This document shows, one piece after another, positions 1 to 11,438 of a stretch of 64,000 bases of DNA (positions within the stretch are counted from its first letter, which is position 1; every line of letters starts with the position of its first letter). The notes under the pieces are model-generated. The model was not told the DNA's origin. It worked only from the letters and a program-made list of their open reading frames with translations, and searched no databases. The stretch is from positions 434,001-498,000 of the forward strand of contig JBAMDO010000574.1 of NCBI GenBank assembly GCA_037074765.1. Reading direction: 5' to 3'. The position numbers and the translations under genes were made by a program. This DNA comes from Mansonella perstans. Lineage: Eukaryota; Nematoda; Chromadorea; Rhabditida; Onchocercidae.

Positions 1-356
1 AGTAACACCATTCTCAACTCGTCCTAATTAAATTTTGGAATTCAGAATGTAATTTTAAGTTTTTCAATTTAGCAGAATTTATAAATTTTACATTACATTT
101 TAGTTTAGACTTGTCAGAAGTGCCCTTAATGTACTGCTAGAATTTGGGTCACACATGCTATGTCACCTTTGTTAATTGATTGCAAACACTGATTTTAGCA
201 TTTTTTTTTTCATTATATTCCTTCCTAAATAGGAAAAGAAAGTATCCAATCGAATAGAAATTTTACTGAAAACAAGCCTTTTTCAATGAAAGATCATTTA
301 TTTATTATTCATAGTACAAAAAAAGATAACAAAGCTCGGAATTAATGTTTATACAA

Positions 357-1181
357 TTATGGCGTATTTGTCCGTTTTAAATTCTCCACCTTGCAGTGTA
401 CAAAATCATCCATTTCCTGATTCCTCCAATAAATTCCACGTCCGCGTAATGAATCACTTGACTGACGCAATTTATATGATCCTAGAAAAAGACTTGGCAT
501 TTCAGCATTCAGTTCCTCACATTTGACAAGAATTTCTATTTCTAAATAGTTCCTCTTCTGACTGATTAGCACCTTTAATACTAAATAATTATCTGTTCTC
601 TGACTGTAAACCGTTAAGCAATATTGAGTTACGACATTGGTCAATCTTGACCATTAGAACCGTTAAGCAATATTGAGCTACGACATTGGTCAATCTTGAC
701 CATTGGAACCGTTAAGCAATATTGAGCTACGACATTGGTCAATCTTGACCATTTGATAAATACCTATAGGATGTAAAATTTCAAGTGGTCAGAGCGAAAC
801 ATTCATTACCAAGACCACTCAGTTATTTTGTCTCGAATTCTTACTGTTCATCTTACATAAGAAGAAAATGCTGACAGTTGTGAGTTTCAATTTGAAAAGA
901 GAAAATTACAATCACTACAACTGAACGATACATATTTTTGACATAGCCAGGTTTTGGAGACGTTTAATACCTCTGAGATTTCTCAGTGATTTGGGATAAA
1001 TTAAACTCCACCAGATGGAAATGATCATAAAGAGTAGTGTTGTAATTTTAAAATGAGTTAAGATTATTTTATCAGCTTGACAATTGCTCAGTTATGAAGA
1101 CTTACCGAAACCAACGCCAGCAAATATTGCAATAATACCAGTGGTAAGAGCAAGACGTTTGAATAAAAGTGACCAACTCAT
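357..1181 (-). CDS. Small single-pass membrane protein, possibly UQCC3-like
   Basis: Two exons (1106-1181 and 357-580) join in phase to give 99 residues; the intron runs from a GTAAGT donor to a TTATTTAG acceptor. The start ATG is at 1181. Residues about 10-27 form one hydrophobic segment rich in Ala, Gly and Ile (TTGIIAIFAGVGFVLKVL), followed by a charged C-terminal tail containing Lys-Arg near the membrane exit and an EMP tripeptide near residue 50. The length, the N-terminal membrane helix with an AGVG motif, and the basic residues after it resemble the mitochondrial complex III assembly factor UQCC3, but the match is from memory and weak. A poly(A) signal (AATAAA on the minus strand, 297-302) lies about 55 bp past the stop. 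The intron carries a 49-bp tandem repeat. The gene structure is likely real; the family name is tentative. Confidence 0.5.
609..755. repeat. 49-bp tandem repeat, three copies, intronic
   Basis: Three near-identical 49-bp units start at 609, 658 and 707 and differ by only a few bases. Each unit contains the perfect inverted repeat GGTCAATCTTGACC. The array sits in the intron of the small membrane-protein gene, just upstream of the acceptor on the minus strand. Confidence 0.9.
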
Positions 1182-2402
1182 ATGGAAATGATTTAGAAGA
1201 GAAATAAATTCGTTTAATTTTTACCAATAAAAAGCTATTTCACTAGTCGGTGATCAAATTCAATTTATTATTTCTGTTAATTGACTTTTTGCAAAAATTG
1301 AAACTTTGACAAACTTATTCTTAAAACAATAAGTTAAATTCATATATGCGGCATATATTTGATAAATTTAAAGAATTTTTGTTTACCACAATAATGCCAC
1401 ATATTTATTTTTCACTGTTTGTTATATCCAATCATCAATGCTTCATTGATAGCTTGAACTGATGATTGTATCTAATATCATAAAAACCGTTCAGAACTTA
1501 AGTCGTCTGGAAATTTTCACACCGAAATACTGATAGATTTCATATTCACAAGTATCACTTAAAAGGTCAAAGGTCAACCAGTCAGGATCATTTGCAGAGC
1601 GTATAGCAGTTGGATCATAGTGTTATCTTTAAATCATTGCCTATGCTACCATATCATTTTTTAGTATGGCTATAATATCATTGAATCCACTGTATGTGGA
1701 ACACAATTTAGACAGTAATATCACTTATCAGCCAATGTGCAATATAGCATATTATATTAGTTGTCCAAGAATTTTTTGTTCATTAATTGATAAAAATTTT
1801 GGAGTTACATCATCTACTCATACATTAATACAGGTATGTCAAATAAACATACACTCTGTAGAAAGATACGATGCGCAAATGTTAGAAAATTATAAGAAAT
1901 TTGGAATTATCACACAAAATTTAAACCACTGATTTCCAATTTAATCAAATAGAAGAAATTAATATTAGTGAAAATATGGAGGAAGACGCAGCGGTATTCA
2001 TGATACGGACACGTTAAGGTTTATTTTGCGATTATCTTATGATCCAAATCCAAATCATAAAATTACAATCCCAACTGTGATATACTTCAAGATACACTTG
2101 AAAAACATTTGCATATATGATCATCTAAAATTATTTTAGGAAAATTCTATATATGATTATCTTTCTACAATTCATCAAGAATTCTTTGGCAAGGAAATTA
2201 TCACAGATTTTATTAGTACTTATGAATTTATTGTCAATGTACCTTTCATTTATTCTCGTTTATCTTCGCACCATTTGGTTATTTGTGTATGCATTTATAT
2301 TATCAATGCATTGCTGCTTTATTTTTCATTCCAAAAACATTCCTTTTGGGGTCATAGTTCGATTTATCATAGTAAGAGATCGCAACTTTTCTATGTTCGT
2401 TT
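1182..2402. other. Intergenic stretch with coding-like fragments
   Basis: This lies between the TFIIH p34 gene and the small membrane-protein gene. The plus strand is open at 1666-1932, and further protein-like pieces occur in several frames up to about 2120, broken by stops (for example TGA at 1930 and TAG at 2137). No consistent splice model closes the phases and I recognise no family, so I do not call a gene. The minus-strand AATAAA at 2318-2323 probably serves the TFIIH p34 gene. Confidence 0.4.
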
Positions 2403-4891
2403 TCAATTTATTTCTCGACGTTTCTTTCGTCCTCGCCTTGCCAAAATTGAAATTTTGAATACAGTGCTATAAATGGACATTAAGTTTATGCAAATAGTGA
2501 TGGATTATCAGGCAAATCTTTAAGATCTATTTCTTCCAGAAATCTCAAGAATTAAAATATATGATTTCTATTATTTCGATAGCCACATATGAATTTGTAA
2601 GTTTTAGCACGCTGTACTTAATCACGTTAGAGTTACGTGATATGTGATTACTTTATGTCGCACAAATTGGTAATTTTACTTTTTGATGCTTTACAAAATA
2701 CGTGAAGCTACATATGTCGATTCCATCACAATGCTTATTTAAAAAGAAACAAAACTATAAAATGGACTAACTTGCATGCAGGACATATTGGACTAAACTG
2801 ACATTGAACCGAAAGACACACGGAGCATACCCATCCAATACTTACTGGCGTACCGTGGCAATGACAGCTGGCTCGATAATCTATTGAAGCCATTGATGAA
2901 GGTGATGGAAATACTGAACGGAGCGATGCCTTTCCCAGTGTAAAACACTATAACATAAGCTTTTTTGCAATATTTAATATTTATGAATAAAACTGTTAGG
3001 AACTTTTATCTGGATTAATATATCTGAACTATTTTCATTGTTCTAATTATGATTTATCTAATTTCTTTTTTATGACTGATCTAATTTCTGATTTATCTAA
3101 TTTCTTTAAAGAAGAGTCTCCTGTCAAAAAGAGAGATGAAACAGACTAAGTCAAAATGCTAACCATTGTGTATTTCAGCAACTGCTTAGGTTTTTTGATA
3201 TTGAAGTAAGTACCGCCAGTAATATCGCTGGCCTGTTGTAAAATTGGCGATGTTTCACCTAAAGTTATAGTACGATTATTTTTTCTTCGATTAAACGAAA
3301 AAATAAAAAAAAAACCACCGAAAAATTTTCAAGGTTTTAGGAATAAGTCCAACAGTTTATGAAAAAAATATAAAATATGGGGAATTCGTTGGTTCACTGC
3401 CTTTGGCAGCTTGTAAAAGTTTATATAATAAGCACTCTCCAAGATTTTTATACAACTGTAAATGTTCAAAATTTTCAGGTAGCTTAAGAAACAGGTTGTG
3501 GGACTCCAAAAATAAAATAATGCTGAAATGCGCTAATGCATTGTGCCAGCGCTGCTTTCATGCTTATTTCATGTGCGAGCATCATATAAATTAATAGATT
3601 AAAACGAAGAAACTAACCGATATTGGCTACATCAATGAGAATATTATGCTTATGAGCAGCGAAGAAAATATTCATTAAGATATTATGTTCTCCAAGGAGA
3701 TCACTACCAATATTGATAACAAGGATGCGCCCATCTCCATGATCAATTTCATTCTTGCAACGGAAGATATCTGAAGAAATATTATTTAAAATAGCATGAT
3801 CAGTCTTGAAACACTTGCATTTGCTTCCTCACAAGTAAATAACAAATAAAAAAATATCGAATTACATTGGCTTGTCATTTTTACTGAAAATGCAAGCTTA
3901 ATTAACTATAATCAGGCTGTAATACTGAAGCAAGATGCAAACTTTATACTTGGTAATATTTCAGATAAAATGGGACGTATTATTAAAATATGTAGATAGG
4001 TGTATATGCTGAGGCAGATTGTAACATCATTTTTTTGGAAAACAAAATTAGTGGTATTAAACATTTTAAAAACGTCAAATCAATCGCATACGGAGGGCAA
4101 CAGGAAATATAATTACAGCATAAGGTAGTAAAATAAATGAAAAAAATTCATCTGAATTTGTGAAAAGATAAAATTTTAGGAATGAAAATTTCTAATAAAC
4201 AAATTAAACATACGACAAATGGCAGAAGCAATGGCAGGTGCAAAAAAGGCTGATTCCGTTGTACTTGTTGAGGAAGCTGATTTTTTAAGCGCATTTCGTA
4301 AAGCTGTTTTTATCGCTGAACTCATATCTATCTAAAAAAAAATATGCGACATTTTTAAGAAAGCAATTCAGATATCAATTGTTATCAAATTCCTTCTAGT
4401 ACATAATAATATTATGCTTATTACTAAAGCTGCTACAAACATTTTTGTTTTTCTAATCATCGATTACTATTTCACGAATCATAAAACACTCCAACAATTA
4501 TGTCATATTTAGCTTTCTGCTACCAATGACACAATTTTTAAAATATTTTAAATGATAAATGGCACCATAAACTAAGTATTTCACAATTCGGTTTAACTTT
4601 AAATAACATTAAAGGACAACAACTATTTATTAATTTTCATTTAAAATCTAGTGAAATTCTCTCGAAACTAACATCTGTTGATGCATTTGTAGCGTAGATG
4701 GTTGGTCCCGAAAGTGCATTATCAACACCGATCACAACTATACGATTTGCCGCAGAAATTGACATATGAGCTGTGGTATATGACGTAATAGAATGGATCA
4801 ATGTACAAATCACATTTTCATTATTTTCTTTCTCAGCCAATTCACCCCAATGACGAGCATCACAGTCAACCACGATGGATATACAACTCAT
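2403..4891 (-). CDS. gtf2h3: TFIIH core subunit p34 / TFB4 (GTF2H3 homolog)
   Basis: Six exons on the minus strand (4673-4891, 4214-4331, 3618-3770, 3164-3258, 2772-2947, 2403-2466) close in phase to 274 residues, against 308 in human GTF2H3. The N-terminal vWA-like part begins SCISIVVDCDARHWGELA, and the family segments ILVINIGSDLLGEHNILMN and SPILQQASDITGGTYF are clear. The C-terminal zinc-binding region has the expected cysteines (CHCHG, VCSVCLS, SPICPAC) followed by TVFKIS and a basic tail. In TFIIH this subunit pairs with p44 in the core complex used in promoter opening and nucleotide excision repair. The start ATG was taken at 4891 because the conserved vWA strand follows directly. The last exon is only 64 bp and was located by the conserved TVFKIS ending; a minus-strand AATAAA lies about 80 bp beyond the stop. 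Confidence 0.93.
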
Positions 4892-5589
4892 TTTTTTGTA
4901 CAATAATCTGAAAGTAACAAATTTTCAAACTACGATCTAACAAAACTACGAAAAAGTAGCACTAAAGCTATAATGATGAAAGTGAAAAAAATCTCTTGCG
5001 ACATTTTCATTTAAATTTCAAAAAAAATATCGACCAAAACTAACTTCTAAAAGATTCAGAAATCAAACTTTTTAAAAGCAGTGAGTTCGATTATTCGTAT
5101 TCATCTGGCCAAATTAAACCCAAAGACTTTCACTATTAATCCCGGACCCGATTCATCAATAAATTGCACCAACCCCAAAATATAAATCCATAAATAATCT
5201 TACTGAATTTGATTTAATCCGCAACACTTTTACAAAACACAAGACAATACTAGTTTTCTTTCATTAAAATTTTTTATTTTAGAAAAAAAAACCGCAAACA
5301 ATAGCTAATAAAGCGAAAGAAAAGAAACTAAAGAATGACCAGAACACTTCCAGAATGAAAACAATTATTATAAGTTAGAAAATAATACGATGTAACAACA
5401 ACACAATCAAAGAAATTTTATTTTTTCTTCGATAAGCATAAAAATGAAAGAAATAGAAAACGCACCAAATCTTCAAACCTGCAAAAGCTGCGAACTTATA
5501 AAATTACTGTATTGCATATCCACAAATAGATTTATGATTATGTTGTGTTTTGTATATATATATGTGTGTGTTGTGAGTGTATGTGCTGA
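4892..5589. other. Intergenic, no gene seen
   Basis: This is the spacer between the PCF11 stop and the TFIIH p34 start, both on the minus strand. It holds the PCF11 3' UTR with a minus-strand AATAAA at about 5417-5422. I see no other coding signal. Confidence 0.6.
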
Positions 5590-8500
5590 TCAACTATCCA
5601 GAGAAGAAAAATCTTTCTTTAATTTCAAAGATTTCAGGAATAACAACTTATCACTTTGTTCTTCTTCACTCGGGCTATCCTCTTCTGGTACTCGGATGGC
5701 CGACGCATCCAGTATACAACCTGGGTGAAATGTCTGCAAGAAAGATACAAATAATTGATTATGTTCTTTTTGTTGACAAATCATTTCCAGAAAATTTAAG
5801 AAATTAATTTCAGATTATAACAAATATAAGTTACTCTGCCATCCTCGCCAAGCATACAGTCTCGAAGTTTCCACGAATCATCATCTTCATCCCAATATTC
5901 TTCGAATTTTTCTTTACATACACCGCATTCCTGAAAGTTCGAATTATACTGAATCCCGACTTGAAGTGTTAGGATGCCATTTAAAAATCCAAATAAACGA
6001 AATTATTGACAAAAGTAACCGAAATCATTACCTTGGATGGAACTGAGTCAGACGGAACACTAAACGTTCCTTTATTTGTATCCTTTGCTGCATCATTAGA
6101 TCCACCACCTATGAAAAAAAATCAATTGGTTCGGAAACCCAATAAAAATGTTCCCTGTCCTACAAATTCCGATGGAAAAGTAGTAAAAAGAAATTGTTGT
6201 AATTCTTTCAAGAATACGCGATTTACTTACCAGTGACGCGAGTTGCTGATGTAGATGCTGTTAATTCTCCCTGTTCACTAAATTCATACCATTCCTAGAA
6301 CAAACAGAACAAAACCGACATTAATTTTATTCTTCTGGATATTCCATCTGTTGTTGTAGACAAAAAAGTCCAGAAGCACAGAAGTTCAATATATTATATG
6401 CTACACTCTTCAAAAAACAATTAACAAAAGTGCAGCGATCAGAACCAATAATGTAAATGAAACCTCCAAAAATTTCAAAAAACTTACATCTACTGGCAAG
6501 TACCAATCACGGCAACGTGAACTTTCATTTGATTTCAGATTTTCACGAAAATGCCAGTCAAGATGTTGTTGGTATCTTTCACCTTTCAATTCACTAAAGC
6601 GCAAACCGCAGTTAGGGCAAAGACGTCTTTTCTGATGAAGGCTATCCACAACAGACGTATACCGTCTGAAACAAAATACTCACGATAAGTTTTTGCGAAT
6701 TAGTTTTTTTAATTGTTTAAAAAATTATTAGTCATTCAAACTTAAGAATATTGACAGAAAGTTGGCAAACTAACATTCTGAGAGCACGCATAGAGAAAGA
6801 CTTAAGATCAGTTGGCGGTTTTGGCAGCCTTTCGGTCACTTCACCACGATGTTCAGAGGGAATCGGTGGGGTAACAGGTCGATTAGGTGAGTCCTCCCCT
6901 GTTTCATCTCTTCTATTATTCGCATTCAAAACAGAAAATATCCCCGTACGCTGCAGTTTGGCAAGTAAACCTTTGACATCAACCGTTACTTGTGGTTCTG
7001 TTCCACTTGAGGCTAAAAAAAAAAACAAAACTGAAAATTATCACAGAAAACGAAAAAGTTCTTGTGCCAAAATCAAGGAACCGGAGCATGGATCATTTAT
7101 GTCAATTTTTTCTCCTTAAACCAAAAAGATGTCCAGAAAACCAGAAGCAATGAAAACCTGTGGTTTTGTTTGATGATGAATCAACTCCTGAGCGAGGCAT
7201 ATACCGTAATAGCTCATAACATGGATCAGGTTCAATTTTAACTTCTGGTGGAGGTCCACCCAATCTGTAATAATAAACATTTTTATTAAATCGGTAATCA
7301 ACAAATAGAACATTTGTATATAAAAATATATTTTAAACTCAAAAGTATTCGAAAATATAAGGAGGACATTGCATACCGTATTTCGTGGCGTACCCCGTTA
7401 ATCGTAGCAAAGATTGGTGGACCGCCAAACGCACCTTTGAATGGATATGTTCCCATATATAGTTCACGCGATGGAGCTCCAAATCTATAAGTGAAAATCA
7501 AAAAGTTTCCTTTTTTGAAAACATTCCGCAAACTTAATCACTATGTAAATTATTAAGGATAGAATGATATGCACAAGAACTTATAGCAACAACTGGAAAA
7601 AAGATATCCATTCAGTAGCAATAATGTAGGATAAGAATTGAAATAACTCCTACTGTACAAAACATATTTTACCTAGTTATGTATGATAAAACCAAATGGA
7701 TAGCTTACCTTAAAACATGCTCTTCACCATCAATTATTACCCTTTTTTCTTCACCAAATGCTAGCTGATAAGCGGCACCATCAATGATTACATTGCGTGA
7801 CACACCCGTAAAATAGATTCTAAATTAAAACTGAAATCATTAAAAGACCAAATTACTCTTCGGATTAAGCTATTTCAATTAAAATTAATCTAAAGAAAAG
7901 CTGGTAAAATTACAAACCTATGTGGCAGACCATTCCTTTCAATAACCGGGACATCATTAATATATGAAACTTCATAAGCTCGACCATCCACAAATATTCT
8001 GTTATTTGCTGGAATACCTTCCAGCTTCGGTGTTTCGTTATTGATGATTGGTGGTACGTGGCTTGGATCAGTTCGTGTTAAATCTTGTGTGTTAGTGGAG
8101 GGAGACAACAGAGGAGGACCGGCCAAAATAGAAGCCATATTTGAAACTGGCAGTGGTAAAGGTACCGTTGGCATTATAGATGGTATAAATGGTAGTGGAC
8201 CTGAGGTAGATGGAATAGCAGGCAAAATTACTGGTCCAGAAACTGGTACAATAACCGGAGCAGGTGGTGTCGCTATTATATTTGTACTAGAAGCCACTTG
8301 TGCACGTCGTGCAGTTGTAATGAAAGCATGAGAACCCAGATCGTTTGTTGGACGTATTATAGAGGATGATGTTGAAGGTGAATTCGTACGACGATCTCTA
8401 TCTTGAGGTGGTGTACGTATTCGAGGTTTCTTTTCTACAGTTTCCAAATCTGAGACACACGGCGGAGACTTACGTTTTATGTCGTTTGATGAACGTCCGC

Positions 8501-11438
8501 CGAATTCTTGTTCTTTTCTGCAAGATCGCGCAAATATATTGTTGTTCGAAGAAAAGTCAATAATATGCCAAATTCATTAGGATTTAAACTCAGCATTAAA
8601 GATGGTGATAAAAGCCGCACCAAGTGATCCCATCAATTTAAATTTGAAAAATAGCAAAAATTTCATTTTAAATCATCATTAGACCACAGCTTAACAAACT
8701 TTCGTAACACAATGATCAGAATAAAAATGATCAGAGCAACGTTCTTCGAACACAAAGGTCCAAAAATAGTAGATCTGAGTTACAATTCTCACAAAAAATT
8801 TTAAATTCCTGAAGAATGTTTCCTGAAGAACTTTTACATTAGAGGATTCACTATGCTAGTTCGGAGAATTTCCATTTTGTTATTGAAAATTTGACTGGTT
8901 CCATATAATCTGATTTACTACAAGTTGAATCGATAACACACAATCTGGTCGATTTTCAACGTTTCTGGCCAACTTTAGTTATTTTTCGCCTTCATTTTTT
9001 TGACTATTTCATTCCTTTTCCAAGTGCAATGTTTGTTAATTGTGAAACTGGCAGACTTCAAAATAATTAATTAACTTTGCTTTTCATAAATAAAGTGTGA
9101 CTTACCTATGCCCGAAACTTCGAAGACCTGCACTATCCAATAAGTCCCCCGCCTGTTTTGTATTTAATCTTTCATCTACGTCACTACTGTCACTGTAACA
9201 GCAAAAAAACAAGATTACAACATCGCATTATTAATAAGTCATGTAGCAAACCATAACACTTTGCAGCCGTATTAATACCAATCAAAACAATTCAATTAAT
9301 ACACGGCTTTCCTGATCTGATCCTAACGTTTGATCAAAACCTGGCAAAACAACGCCATTTTGAGATATGCTCTATAAATGGTGAGATGCTATTTCTCCAT
9401 CGAGTAATCTAACTCGACCATTAACGATTCACACAGATTTAAAAGCCAGTAAAGAAGATTTACATTGGTTCCTGCTTGACAATGACATTTGCCGGCCGAG
9501 CTGCAACCAACGGTGCTGGTCTACTGGCTGCTGTACCATCAGAATGTTTCATCAATCTCGGATCCAAACCTATCTTTTTCTTTTCACAGTTCATTTGCTG
9601 AAATAAAATCATTAGGAACACAAAAAAATAAAATTTCCTGCACCTCGATCTCCGGCTTCCTGCACCTCGATCTTTTTACGCTGGACACTGATTGGACGTG
9701 TGTGTCATCTGTAGGTGTATTTCATTTCCAACAATAACGCACCTACTCATATTCCTTAAAAATGTACTCTCGGAAAAATTAACTTTTCTGGGAAGCCTTT
9801 CCTAAAAGCTGGGTCAACATAAGTGCAAAGCTGAAGAACAAGCGCGGCAAAACATCAAAATTGAAACTATATTAAATCAACGATTTTTGCGCGACTAGCA
9901 CCGTCAAACCAACAACTAAAAGATGTGCCAACTTTTTCAAATCAGAAGAAATAAGCTCTTCGTAAAAAGATGATTGATGCTAGCTGCAAACAACACATAG
10001 CAATTTATCTGCAAAGCTCTCTGGGGCTAGTGGGAAAAAAAGCATTAACTGATATGTATAAGACACCCGTTACAATATTTATTTTTAAGTAATGAAACTG
10101 ATTTCCACAGAAGTTTGGAAAAAATTGTAATATGGACAATATACAAATCATTCCGTTGCAGTAATAAACACTGTATTATTATTAAATAATGTACCAATTT
10201 GTTGTCAACAGTAGCACTGGTAGCAGTAGCAGTAGTAGTAGTAGTAGTGGTAGACGTAGCTGTAACAGAATTTTTCTGCAAAAAATGTGGATTAACATGA
10301 ACTTTCGCTGCTGCTCGAGGTTGATTTGATGTCGTTGCAGCAGGCTGTGGCTTATGTCCAGGTCCTGAAGTGTTAGCTGGCTGAGGAGTGACGATCGGCC
10401 AAGCTGGATCGATTGCATTTACTGCCAAATCTATTTTATATAACGTTGAACGCTGAAATATTCCCGTCCAAGTTTGCCTGAGTTTGTGCAGCGCCAAACG
10501 TGTCCTTTCATCACCCTGCAAGCAAAATACGTTTATACTATCACTTTCTTTTTCCTGAAGAAATTGGCCCATTTTAAAAGAAGTATATTTAACAGACGAT
10601 GAACAATGGAGAAAAAACTAACCGTTTCAAAAACGTGGAGAAAAACTTTATAAACAATCTTTTCAATATGCTCTTTATAGTTACCAGCGCCAGTTACATT
10701 TTTCAATATCGAATCCATAACATACATCACAGCCAACTTTTGAGGTGATATAACCTAAAATTAAATAGTTATTACTAATAGCACTAAGATCAATATCCCG
10801 CGATTTATCACAATCAGGGTGTTGCATACTTATGCTGACTTCTACATCAGACTAAAATGCTTAGCTTCAACCTAATTACAAAGGAATTTCAACACGAGTC
10901 CTTATCTCATAAAGAATCATGTCAATTCTTGGCCATAATTCACAAATAATATTGCTCTGATTGATGTAAATCAAAATTGACAGATCTGTAGTCTTAAAAT
11001 CAAAATGAATTACTCACTTTCATAATCTGTTGGGCAATAACGGCGACAATTTCCTTGGAAAACGAATTATAATCGTCGGCAAGAATTGTCATCAAATTAA
11101 TTTGCATTTTGTTGTTGTCTTTTAAATCATCCAGTGCTTGTCTATAAAAACTTGAATAGAAGTGTTCGTCCAAAGCAAACAAAAAATGTGATTATTTACA
11201 AACTAATAATCTGATAAAAACATAATATTTGTCCTAATTTATTCATGGTTTAACACTAATGAGAAATTCACAATATTTCCAAACAGCCGCGTTGAAAAAT
11301 TGAGAAAATGAAAAAGCAATTTGTTTCTTTATTCTCTTAAGCAATGTTATCAAAACTTATTAAAATGCTATTTTCATTGAATGAATTTTGATAAACAAAC
11401 CTATATTCAAGCGCAGCTTCATCAGCATTTTTGGCCAT
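5590..11438 (-). CDS. pcf-11: PCF11, pre-mRNA cleavage and polyadenylation factor
   Basis: Sixteen phase-consistent exons (11401-11438, 11018-11141, 10623-10754, 10195-10515, 9464-9597, 9106-9192, 7918-8517, 7709-7819, 7377-7484, 7158-7264, 6775-7012, 6488-6665, 6231-6294, 6032-6108, 5835-5930, 5590-5733) encode about 852 residues, shorter than vertebrate PCF11 (about 1550). Residues 1-130 are the RNA polymerase II CTD-interacting domain (SPQKLAVMYVMDSILKN; GDERTRLALHKLRQTW). A Thr-rich tract near residue 195 is coded by ACT repeats. The 600-bp exon is Pro/Ser-rich. Next come repeated glycine-rich elements (RIFVDGRAYEV, NVIIDGAAYQL, GAFGGPPIFATINGVRHEI) like those in the PCF11 C-terminal half. 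The first zinc finger is CPNCGLRFSELKGERYQQHL then DWH; the second is ECGVCKEKF with FHPGC. The protein bridges CTD binding and cleavage factor II in 3'-end formation and termination. Confidence 0.95.
10218..10260 (-). repeat. Trinucleotide tract coding a Thr/Ala run in PCF11
   Basis: On the minus strand ACT/GCT/ACC repeats within exon 4 encode a low-complexity Thr-Ala-Ser stretch just C-terminal to the CTD-interacting domain. It is a likely site of length variation. Confidence 0.75.

Noticed and set aside
2140..2472. Plus-strand open frame of about 110 codons with a hydrophobic segment
   Set aside because: It overlaps, on the opposite strand, the last exon of the TFIIH p34 gene (2403-2466), which is confirmed by phase and the TVFKIS ending. 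It has no consistent upstream exons.
2780..2945. Plus-strand reading TDIEPKDTRSIPIQYLLAY
   Set aside because: It is the antisense of the zinc-binding exon of TFIIH p34 and has a stop immediately upstream.
3403..3594. Plus-strand cysteine-rich open frame
   Set aside because: It lies within a p34 intron, has no splice context and no recognisable finger spacing.
8041..8331. Plus-strand glycine-rich open frame
   Set aside because: Antisense shadow of the Pro/Ser-rich 600-bp exon of PCF11.
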